NCBI RefSeq assembly: GCF_013377085.1
Contig: NZ_JACAAX010000048.1
Span: forward strand, 1 to 51,633
Direction of reading: 5' to 3'
DNA: 51,633 nt
From: Rhodoplanes sp.
GTDB taxonomy: Bacteria > Pseudomonadota > Alphaproteobacteria > Rhizobiales > Xanthobacteraceae
Of this stretch, positions 1 to 6,730 are shown piece after piece. Below the pieces are notes generated by a model. That model was not told the origin of the DNA, searched no databases, and saw only the letters and a program-made list of their open reading frames with translations. How positions within the stretch are numbered: position 1 is the first letter of the stretch; each line of letters starts with the position of its first letter. The translations under genes and the position numbers were made by a program.

Positions 1-798
1 GGCGACGGCGAGCTCGGCGACAATGGCGACGGCGCACGGCGACGGCGACGGCGCGGCCGCCGCGGCGGTCGCCGCAATCGCCGGCAGGACGGCACGCCGG
101 GCGCGCCCTACGGCAATCCCGACAATCGCTTCGACCTCTTGGAGCCGGAGGTCGCCGATGCCATCGCGGACTTCGGCGGCCCGCGGCTCGGCGAGGACAT
201 CGGAACCGGCGAGCAGCCGGATCTCGTCGACATGCCGGGCGACTACGATCGCCCGGCCCGGGTGACGGCCGAGGCGCCGCGCGAGACGCAGCAGCCTGAT
301 ACGACGGCCGAGCTCGGCCCGGAGAACCTGCCGACGCCGGGCGTCGGCTTCGACGCGCCCGAGCGCCCGGTCGAGCCGCGCCGTGCCCGCAGCAGCCGCC
401 GCCACGTCGAGGCTGCGCCGCCGCCGCCCGACTTCGGTCCGGTGGAGCCGCCCGAGCCCCTGCAGGCGCTCGCTCCGGAAACGCTCGAGCCCGCGGCCGA
501 GCCGGTCCGCGCGTCCGCCCGCGTGGCTGCGCCGGAGGAGCCGGCGCCCGCGCCGGCCGAACCGCCGCGCCGCCGATCGACCGTGCGGGAGCCGGTGTCC
601 TTCGTGCTGGAGCCGCGCAACGTGGCGAATGTCGGCGAGCCGCCGGCCCCGCCCGTGGCCGAAGCCCAGCCGGTTGCGGCCGAGCCGGCACCGTCTGCCG
701 AACCGGCACCGGTGCCCCCGCCGCCGGCCGAGAGCGAGCCGGCCAAACCGCGCCGCACCGGCTGGTGGGCCCGCAAGCTGCTCGGTGACAAGGACTGA
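1..798 (+). CDS. rne: Ribonuclease E, C-terminal fragment (gene starts before the window)
   Basis: This is the 3' end of an open frame already running at base 1, so the catalytic S1/RNase H-like half lies outside the window. The visible 265 codons are the unstructured degradosome-scaffold tail. Near the start is a block of consecutive arginines broken by glycines, typical of the RNA-binding segment of alphaproteobacterial RNase E. It is followed by a long Pro/Ala/Glu-rich region, and the protein ends in the short Trp-Trp motif TGWWARKLLGDKD. RNase E does the first endonucleolytic cuts in mRNA decay and rRNA processing, and in this group the tail recruits partner proteins. Assignment rests on composition and the terminal motif, because no catalytic motif is visible. 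A strong hairpin follows the stop. Confidence 0.78.
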   Translation, partial: GDGELGDNGDGARRRRRRGRRGGRRNRRQDGTPGAPYGNPDNRFDLLEPEVADAIADFGGPRLGEDIGTGEQPDLVDMPGDYDRPARVTAEAPRETQQPDTTAELGPENLPTPGVGFDAPERPVEPRRARSSRRHVEAAPPPPDFGPVEPPEPLQALAPETLEPAAEPVRASARVAAPEEPAPAPAEPPRRRSTVREPVSFVLEPRNVANVGEPPAPPVAEAQPVAAEPAPSAEPAPVPPPPAESEPAKPRRTGWWARKLLGDKD

Positions 799-834
799 CC
801 GGGTCGCCGACGACGGCCTGAGCCATCGCATCCA

Positions 835-874
835 CGGAACCCCGCCGCGCTCCCCGGAGTGCGGCGGGGTTCCG
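835..874 (+). terminator. Hairpin terminator after rne
   Basis: A perfect 14-bp stem (835-848 with 861-874, GC-rich, containing GGAACCCC paired with GGGGTTCC) closes on a 12-nt loop, 37 bases after the rne stop. No long T-run follows, so it may act as a transcription stop, as a 3' mRNA stabiliser, or both. Confidence 0.6.
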
Positions 875-1077
875 CGTTGCAGGTGGTGCAACGCCCGTGA
901 CCCGGTCTCGATCGACGCCACGCGGCCACGTCGAGCGATCCGACCGACGCCGGCTGATGCCGCGCTTCGGCCAACGGGCTTGTGATCTCGGCGCCGGGGC
1001 CCCGCGCTTGACAGGCTGCAATCTGAAAGAGAACCTGCTTCGAGCCACACGCGATCGTCCAAGGGCGAGATCGCGTT

Positions 1078-1129
1078 CGGAGCACGGTCGGACGCAAAAC
1101 CGGACTCCGGTTTTGCTCGACGCGCTCCG
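1078..1129. repeat. Nested inverted repeat in the rne-pullulanase intergenic region
   Basis: Outer arms CGGAGC (1078-1083) and GCTCCG (1124-1129) enclose a perfect 9-bp stem CAAAACCGG (1095-1103) / CCGGTTTTG (1107-1115) with a 3-nt loop. This style resembles the small palindromic intergenic units common in Rhizobiales. The rest of 875-1227 contains no supportable gene. A perfect TTGACA lies at 1008-1013 but has no convincing -10 box at the right distance. Confidence 0.5.
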
Positions 1130-1227
1130 ATCGGCCGACGCCGGACGCACACGTCGGACCGCACACCGCGGCATCCGTCCGGCGAAGCAGTCGCCGGCAC
1201 AGCGTTCTCGCCCCCGGGGGGACGGCC

Positions 1228-3222
1228 ATGCACTCCAGACTCGTCGTGCGCGCGCTTTTGGCCACGGGCCTGATCGTCGTCGTGCTCATGGCCGGCATGG
1301 GCCGTGAGGCGGCGGCGTGGTCCCCGCTGGGGGCGAGCTACACGCAGCAAGCCACGACGTTCTCGGTCTGGTCACCGGACAGCGACGACGTGAAGCTCTT
1401 CCTCCAGGGCGAGCCGCAGCTCCGGCCGATGGCGCGCCGGCCCGACACCGACGCCTCCACCGACGTGTACAGCGTCACGATCCCGGGCGACCATCATCTC
1501 AAGACCTACAACTATCGGATCGGCGGCCGCACCGTGCGCGACCCGCTCGGCGTGATGGTCAAGCCGGCGACCGACGAGAGCGTCGTGGTCGACCTGTCGC
1601 GAACGGACCCGACCGGCGGCTGGGCCGCGGCGCCGCCGCTCGCGCAGCGCACCGACGCCATCGTGTACGAGGTCAATGTGCGCGATTTCACCGCCGATCC
1701 CTCCTCGGGCGTGTCGAGCGAGAAGCGCGGCAAGTTCCTCGGCATGGTCGAGCACGGAACCCGCGTCCAGGGCCGCGCGACCGGCATCGACCACCTGGTC
1801 GATCTCGGAATCACCCATGTGCAGATCATGCCGATCTTCGACTTTCGCGGCTGCTCGGCGCTGACCGCGCCCAATCCGCCCGACTGCTACAACTGGGGCT
1901 ACGACCCGGAGAGCTTCAACGTCCCGGAGGAGATCTACTCGCAGTTTCCGAACGACCCGGTCGCCCGGATCCGCGAACTCAAGACGATGATCGACGAGCT
2001 CCACAAGTCCGGCATCAGGGTGATCGTGGACGTCGTCTACAATCATGTCCCGATCGGCCCGGACGGCCGCGACGACGGGCTCGGCAAGATCACCGACAGG
2101 TACTTCCTGCCGCGCGACATCTCGGGCGCCGGACGGTCGCTCGACGGTGGCGTCCCGATGGTGAGCCGGATGATCCGCGACTCGCTGGAGTTCTGGGTCC
2201 GCGAATACCGGGTCGACGGCTTCCGCTTCGATTTGATGGGCGTGTTCCGCTATCTCGACGTCGACGCCTGGGCGACCTATCTGAACACCAAGTACCCGGA
2301 CCGCATGCTGCTGATCTACGGCGAGCCGTATTCCGCCAGCAGCGGAGCCGTCGTCGGCGCCCCGAGCGGCGACCTGACCGAGCGCGACCAGGTGCGGCAG
2401 GCCACCGTCGCCTTCATCGCCGGGAGCGGTGTCGGCGTGTTCAACACGTCCTATCGCGACGCCATTCGGGGCGGCGACCTGAACGGCGGCGGTACCGGCG
2501 GCTACATGTTCAACCAGGGCAACGTCGCGGACGAGATCCGGCCGGGCAGCCGCGGCAGCATCAGGTTCAGCAACAAGCCGTACCAGCCGCTCGACAATCT
2601 GTTCGACCGGATGTTCGCGGCACGTCCCGACCAAAGCATCAACTACATCGGCGTCCACGACAATCTGTGCCTGCGCGATCGTATCCTCGCCTGGGCCGGA
2701 CAGCACGGCAGGGCCGGCGACGAGGGCTATCTGGCGCGCATCCAGGCCTTCGGCCAGGGCATCCTGCTGACCTCGCAGGGCATCCCGTTCATCGCCGAGG
2801 GCGACGAATTCCTCCGCACGAAGGGCGGCAACCCGAACAGCTTCGATGTCGAGGCCCCGAACATCATCAAATGGGACTTGCGGGTGACGCACGAGGACGT
2901 GTTCGATGTCGTCAAGAGCGCCATCGCACTGCGGCGGGCGCACAGCGCCCTCCGCCTGAGCAGTTGGGAGGCGGTCGACCGAACCGTCCAGACGACGGTG
3001 CCGCGCGGCGACGTGCTGGTCAATCACATCGCCGGGGCGGCGAGCGGCGATGCCTGGAGCGAGATCCTGGTGATCTACAATTCCGGCGGCAATCTCGACA
3101 TCCCGCTTCCGCCGGGCAACTGGCGGGTCGCGATGGAGCAGTCGCGGGCGATCGATCAGGAACGGACCGTCACCGGCTCGGTGGTCGCCGAGGGCACCGC
3201 CGTCACGCTCCTGCATCGCTGA
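1228..3222 (+). CDS. pulA: Secreted type I pullulanase (GH13 alpha-amylase superfamily)
   Basis: A 664-residue exported enzyme predicted to hydrolyse alpha-1,6 branch links of pullulan, glycogen or limit dextrins. Residues 1-30 form a signal peptide ending at Ala-Ala-Ala. Residues about 40-125 look like an N-terminal CBM48-like beta domain, followed by the GH13 barrel. The type I pullulanase signature YNWGYDP is at 221-227. GH13 regions are visible as DVVYNH (268-273), GFRFD with nucleophile Asp335, YGEPY with acid/base Glu366, and the HD pair 477-478. A GGGGG ribosome site lies 6 nt before the ATG. It stands alone in the window, with no glycogen-metabolism neighbours. Export suggests scavenging of external alpha-glucan or remodelling of a periplasmic one rather than cytosolic glycogen debranching. 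Family is secure; exact substrate is inferred. Confidence 0.88.
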   Translation: MHSRLVVRALLATGLIVVVLMAGMGREAAAWSPLGASYTQQATTFSVWSPDSDDVKLFLQGEPQLRPMARRPDTDASTDVYSVTIPGDHHLKTYNYRIGGRTVRDPLGVMVKPATDESVVVDLSRTDPTGGWAAAPPLAQRTDAIVYEVNVRDFTADPSSGVSSEKRGKFLGMVEHGTRVQGRATGIDHLVDLGITHVQIMPIFDFRGCSALTAPNPPDCYNWGYDPESFNVPEEIYSQFPNDPVARIRELKTMIDELHKSGIRVIVDVVYNHVPIGPDGRDDGLGKITDRYFLPRDISGAGRSLDGGVPMVSRMIRDSLEFWVREYRVDGFRFDLMGVFRYLDVDAWATYLNTKYPDRMLLIYGEPYSASSGAVVGAPSGDLTERDQVRQATVAFIAGSGVGVFNTSYRDAIRGGDLNGGGTGGYMFNQGNVADEIRPGSRGSIRFSNKPYQPLDNLFDRMFAARPDQSINYIGVHDNLCLRDRILAWAGQHGRAGDEGYLARIQAFGQGILLTSQGIPFIAEGDEFLRTKGGNPNSFDVEAPNIIKWDLRVTHEDVFDVVKSAIALRRAHSALRLSSWEAVDRTVQTTVPRGDVLVNHIAGAASGDAWSEILVIYNSGGNLDIPLPPGNWRVAMEQSRAIDQERTVTGSVVAEGTAVTLLHR

Positions 3223-3283
3223 GGCGTGGCCACTCGCGGGCACTCGCGGGCTTCCGCACAGCAGGCCGACGCGTCGCGTCCGT

Positions 3284-3321
3284 AAAAATGCCGGCGGCGC
3301 CGTGCCGTGCACGACGCCGCC
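3284..3321 (-). terminator. Intrinsic terminator for the minus-strand gene at 3344
   Basis: Read on the minus strand, a 13-bp stem (3293-3305 with 3309-3321, one T.G wobble) with a 3-nt loop is followed by GGCA and a run of five T. It starts 22 bases after the stop of the minus-strand gene and is the best intrinsic terminator in the window. The hairpin could also slow plus-strand transcription leaving the pullulanase gene. Confidence 0.8.
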
Positions 3322-3343
3322 TTCTCGATACGACCGACGACCG

Positions 3344-3742
3344 TCAGTCCGTCCCCGTGACCGAAAAGTTCCGGGAGCGCAGGATGCGGTCGTAGCCGGC
3401 GAGCCCCTCGGCCACGCGGCCGGCCCGGCACGCCGCCCGCGCCTCGAACATCGCGAACGCAGCCTCGGCGAGACGGCCGGACGGCACGTCGCCGGCTTCG
3501 CCGTGCTGCTCGATCCAGGTGATGACGCGAAGCTCCTTGGCGGCGCATTCAGGCGCGATGGTGACGGCGCCTTCGGCCGGCCCGGCCACCCCGTCGGCCG
3601 ACAGCACACAGAGGCTGCCGGCCCCGCAGCCGCCCAGGCCCGTCGTGCCCGTGTTGTCCCGCGCCGATGCCATGGTCAGCATGGCCGAACCGGCGAGCAG
3701 CAGCGTGCCGGCGAGCGCGAGCGTCGTTCGAGAAAACCGCAT
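3344..3742 (-). CDS. Small secreted protein of unknown function
   Basis: A 132-residue protein with a clear signal peptide: MRFSRTT, then a hydrophobic Leu/Ala stretch, with likely cleavage near Ala-Ser-Ala. The chosen ATG has GGAG six bases upstream. An ATG four codons further upstream has no such site and itself overlaps the GGAG. The mature part contains four cysteines (a GCGAGSLC pair and two further on), and a helical Ala-rich C-terminal half. No family was recognised. The pattern fits a small periplasmic protein stabilised by disulfides. It has its own terminator at 3284-3321 and a dyad symmetry 63 bases upstream, so it appears to be monocistronic. Confidence 0.7.
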   Translation of the reverse strand: MRFSRTTLALAGTLLLAGSAMLTMASARDNTGTTGLGGCGAGSLCVLSADGVAGPAEGAVTIAPECAAKELRVITWIEQHGEAGDVPSGRLAEAAFAMFEARAACRAGRVAEGLAGYDRILRSRNFSVTGTD

Positions 3743-4234
3743 GACGTTCTCCATGTCGTTTCGACGAGCCGCCCGGACGCGCCGCGCCGCTGGTGCCCCA
3801 GCGCATCGTTCGAGCGAACGATGGTTGCGTCGTGTGTCCCGGGGCTCCGGGGGGTTACGGCCACGATCGGCCGACCATCGCGATCGCGGGATGCTTGGTG
3901 CACGCCCTGCTTGCGACCGTCCCGAGGTTCTAGAGGTGCACCACGGATTCCTATGTGAAGCAGATCACACCGCAGCGAAGGCTTCGACACTCGGCCATGT
4001 CGTTCGGACGCCTGCCGTGACAAGCGGCGAGGCGACGCCGCAGTCTTCATCGACCTTTGAAAAGTCTTCTCGCCCTGCCCCGACTATGCCTCGTATCTGT
4101 CTGAATATTCATAAATAATTCCAGACCGCCAGACGAACCAAAGCCGCGGCCGGCGCACCGAATCGTCGAAGCCCCGATCAACCGCGAGATGCGGACCGCG
4201 ACGGGCCCAAACTTCGGAGAACGAGGAGCGTGTC
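3743..4234. other. Divergent intergenic region between two small secreted-protein genes
   Basis: About 490 bases separate the divergent genes at 3344-3742 and 4235-4531. Besides the dyad at 3805-3822 there is an AT-rich patch around 4095-4130 shortly before the plus-strand gene, probably part of its promoter. No -35/-10 pair with proper spacing was convincing, and no further gene was found. Confidence 0.4.
3805..3822. promoter_or_regulatory. Operator-like palindrome
   Basis: ATCGTTCG and CGAACGAT form perfect 8-bp arms separated by two bases. It lies 63 bases before the start of the minus-strand secreted-protein gene, a usual place for a dimeric repressor or activator site. The regulator is unknown. 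Confidence 0.4.
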
Positions 4235-4531
4235 ATGACCATCCTGAAGACCATCATGATCGCCGGCGTCCTGCTGACGACCACGGCCGCCGCGATGGCC
4301 GGCCCGATCGACGACCGGCAGAACCGCCAGTCGCAGCGCATCGTGCAGGGGGTGCAGAGCGGTCAGCTCACCTTCGGCGAGACCGTGCAGCTCGTGCAGG
4401 CCCAGCAGCGCATCCAGGCGATGAAGATGCAGGCGCGGGCCGACGGCTTCGTCGATCCGTGGGAGCGCGCCCGCATTCGGGCCGCCCAGGACTGGCAGTC
4501 GCTGAACATCTACGTGAAGAAGCACAACTGA
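4235..4531 (+). CDS. Small periplasmic protein with Gln/Arg-rich helical repeats
   Basis: A 98-residue protein with a signal peptide (MTILKTIMIAGVLL, then Ala-rich, cleavage near AMAG). The mature part has two related helical units, DRQNRQSQRIVQGVQSGQLT and a second around RADGFVDPWERARIRAAQ. This resembles a family of small alphaproteobacterial periplasmic proteins with the pattern RIxxGxxSGxLTxxE. Function of that family is not known to me. GAGGAG lies just upstream of the ATG. The TGA stop is directly joined to a palindromic repeat element. Confidence 0.72.
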   Translation: MTILKTIMIAGVLLTTTAAAMAGPIDDRQNRQSQRIVQGVQSGQLTFGETVQLVQAQQRIQAMKMQARADGFVDPWERARIRAAQDWQSLNIYVKKHN

Positions 4532-4753
4532 TACGAAATCCGGGTGATCAGCTCGGATCCGAGACAACAGAGGTCAGCGCTCGGAGCTTCCCCCCACCCC
4601 TGACCCCTCCCCGCCGCTTCGCGGGGGGAGGGGAACCGCGGCGCTTCGCCTCCCCTCCCCCGGCGAGCGAAGCTCGTGGTGGGGCGCGCCCTTGCGCGCC
4701 AAAGGGGTCGGGGGTGGGGGGCAGCAGCCGAACTGATCAGCCGGAACGCGTAT
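4531..4753. repeat. Large compound palindromic repeat element, copy 1
   Basis: Outer arms of 26 bases (4531-4556 and 4728-4753, 21 of 26 complementary) enclose C/G-rich arms 4591-4608 and 4703-4720, which in turn enclose further hairpins (4605-4632, and 4682-4700 around GGCGCGCC...GGCGCGCC). A perfect palindrome CTCGGATCCGAG sits at 4552-4563. The left end begins at the last base of the stop codon of the gene at 4235. A second copy of the left end closes the window at 51582. It has no coding capacity, so it resembles a compound REP or non-autonomous element. Confidence 0.75.
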
Positions 4754-4826
4754 GACGCGGCACGAACCCGACACCGCGGGCGCCGGCACCGCCGCGAACG
4801 CTGCGGTGCCGGCTGAGCCCGTCGTC

Positions 4827-5537
4827 TCACTTCACGGCGCGATAGAGCCGCTCGTCGTAGAGGCTGCCGCTCTTCGGCAGCAGGTCCTGACGGAACGTCT
4901 TGGTCGCCGGCGCGACCGCGTGGCCCTTCCAGGCCTTCGGGTCGGCCCACACCTCGACCAGCGTGAAGTGGTTCGGCCGGCTCGCCTGGGTCAGGCCGTC
5001 GAAGCGCAGATTGCCGGCGGCGCCACGGCTCGCGCCGGCCAGCGCCGTCACCATCGCCTCGCCCTGCTCGCGCGCCGTCGGGATGAAATCGACATGCGTC
5101 ACCGCGACCAGCGCACCCGCTGCCGCCGGCTTCGCCTCGCCGACCGCGAGCGGCCGATGCGGCCGCTCGTCGAACGGCGCGGTCGCGATGGCGGCGAGCT
5201 TCTGGCGCAACGCAGTGACATCCGCCATCGCCGCATGCGCCTCGCGGGCGGCGTTGTCGGCCCAGCGCTCCAGCAGGGCGAAATGATGCGGATGGGTGGT
5301 GCGCTGCAGGGCCGTGACGCCGACCACGCCCGGGTGCTTCAGCGCGGCGGCGCGCAGGCCCTTCACCAGCGCCAACCCCTCGGCCGCCTTGTCGGGCGCG
5401 ACCTCGATATAGCTGACCACGTACTCGCCCGTGACGGGCGGCGGCGCCGCCGGCGCCGGGGCCGTCTGGGCGCCGGCCGGCAGCGCCGCGAGCCCGGTCA
5501 GGGCCGCGGCGATCAGAATCTTGCGGACAAACGACAT
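4827..5537 (-). CDS. Secreted protein with two tandem ABM (quinol-monooxygenase-like) domains
   Basis: A 236-residue exported protein with signal peptide residues 1-23, ending AGA, then a short Ala/Pro linker. Two dimeric alpha/beta-barrel (antibiotic biosynthesis monooxygenase, ABM) repeats follow. The first, about 38-120, has VSYIEVAPDK and HHFALLERWAD. The second, about 140-232, has VTHVDFIPT and NHFTLVEVWAD. The matching HF-LE/VE-WAD motifs show the internal duplication. Cytoplasmic YgiN-type relatives oxidise quinols, so the exported tandem form could act on a periplasmic quinol, haem or polyketide-like compound, but this is inference. GGAGG lies four bases before the ATG. No redox partner gene is adjacent. 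Confidence 0.75.
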   Translation of the reverse strand: MSFVRKILIAAALTGLAALPAGAQTAPAPAAPPPVTGEYVVSYIEVAPDKAAEGLALVKGLRAAALKHPGVVGVTALQRTTHPHHFALLERWADNAAREAHAAMADVTALRQKLAAIATAPFDERPHRPLAVGEAKPAAAGALVAVTHVDFIPTAREQGEAMVTALAGASRGAAGNLRFDGLTQASRPNHFTLVEVWADPKAWKGHAVAPATKTFRQDLLPKSGSLYDERLYRAVK

Positions 5538-5695
5538 GCATCCTCCGTGTGGGGTTTTGGGCGGCCCGCCGGAACGGCCGGCCGCTTCCTCTGCCCGGCG
5601 CCGTTGGGTGGCGCCGGTTCCTTGTTCGGTAACGGACAGAGGCTGCCCTGCGGCGCCCGCGCGCGCAAGCGGTCAGGCCGCCCGCGGCGGTCCGC

Positions 5696-6607
5696 TCAGC
5701 CGCTCTCCCGGCCCGGCTCGCGGCAAGTCCCGGCCAGAAACGCCACCAGCGTGCCCGTGTGGGGGCTGAGCGCATCGCGCAGATCGTGGTCGCCGTCGAC
5801 CGGAAGGAGGATCACGCCGGGGGCGGCGGCGGCGAGCCGCTCGGCGTCGGAGAACGGCACCGTCGTATCCTGGCGCCCATGCACCAGCAGCACCGGACAC
5901 TCGGCACGCATGATGGTGGCGAGCGGGGCGATGTCGTCGAACGACGCCCCGATCACGTGCTCGACATGGCGCAGCACGTACCAGCCGATCAGCGGATACG
6001 GCACGTGCTTCTCGGCCATCCAGCCCCGCATGATCTCACGTGGATGCGCGAAGGCCGACAGGCTCACCACGGCGCGCACGTCGTGACGGCGCGACGCGTG
6101 CAGGAGGGCCGCGGCGGCGCCGACCGAATGGCCGATCAGCCCGACCCTGTCCGCGGCGATGCCGGACTGCGCCCGCAGGAAGCCGAGGCCGGCCGCGATG
6201 TCCTCGGCGAAGCGCGGCATCGAGGCAAAATCCTCGTCGTCGCTGCGGCCGTGGCAGCGCGCATCGAGCAGCAGAACCGCGAAGCCGGCCTCGCGCAGCG
6301 GCGCCACCACGGGCAGCATCATGGCGGCGTTCGAGCCCCAGCCGTGCATCACCAGCACGGCCGGCAGCGGCCGCGCCACCGCCTCGTCCGGCGTCACCAG
6401 CCAAGCGAACAGCCTCTTGCCGCGCATGCCGTCGATCGCAACCTCGCGCACGCTGTCGGCGGGCAGGCCGAGATCGAGCGGCCCCTGCGCATGCAGCACG
6501 CGCGGCGCCCGCAGGGCGCGGAGCATCGCCTGATGGGCCAGCCAGCGCAGGCCCCACAGGCCCGCTGCGGCGGCAACCGCCGCCAGCATGATCGTCTTGG
6601 ACAGCAC
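5696..6607 (-). CDS. Membrane-anchored alpha/beta hydrolase
   Basis: A serine hydrolase of about 303 residues. I chose the GTG at 6607 because a GGGAGGGGG ribosome site precedes it by nine bases. An upstream extension to 6715 would add a low-complexity Ala/Pro/Arg stretch. The N-terminus is a hydrophobic signal anchor. The oxyanion motif HGWG, the nucleophile elbow GHSVG, an acidic residue in HGRQD and a late His in GDHD form the catalytic set, and LLLDARCHGRS matches the usual second strand. This is a dienelactone-hydrolase or prolyl-oligopeptidase-like esterase/peptidase architecture. Substrate is unknown. The active domain is probably periplasmic, attached to the inner membrane. Confidence 0.78.
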   Translation of the reverse strand: MLSKTIMLAAVAAAAGLWGLRWLAHQAMLRALRAPRVLHAQGPLDLGLPADSVREVAIDGMRGKRLFAWLVTPDEAVARPLPAVLVMHGWGSNAAMMLPVVAPLREAGFAVLLLDARCHGRSDDEDFASMPRFAEDIAAGLGFLRAQSGIAADRVGLIGHSVGAAAALLHASRRHDVRAVVSLSAFAHPREIMRGWMAEKHVPYPLIGWYVLRHVEHVIGASFDDIAPLATIMRAECPVLLVHGRQDTTVPFSDAERLAAAAPGVILLPVDGDHDLRDALSPHTGTLVAFLAGTCREPGRESG

Positions 6608-6730
6608 GACGACCTGCCCCCTCCCGAACCAGCCACGTGCAGGAGCCTTAGCAAAGTCCGGGCCGGCGCGAGAAGACGCCGGTCCGGCGAATGCCGCGGG
6701 TCGGGTGTGCGGCACCGATTCGGACGAGGA

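Noticed and set aside
1008-1036. Promoter with a perfect TTGACA before the pullulanase gene
   Set aside because: No acceptable -10 hexamer lies 16 to 18 bases downstream, and the site is 190 bases from the start.
1372-3609. A 745-codon open frame on the minus strand opposite the pullulanase gene
   Set aside because: It is the antisense shadow of a GC-rich gene. The plus strand shows a signal peptide and GH13 catalytic motifs, while the minus frame has no recognisable domain.
4531-4753. Insertion sequence or CRISPR-like array
   Set aside because: It has no transposase frame and no regular repeat-spacer pattern. The structure is a nested palindrome.
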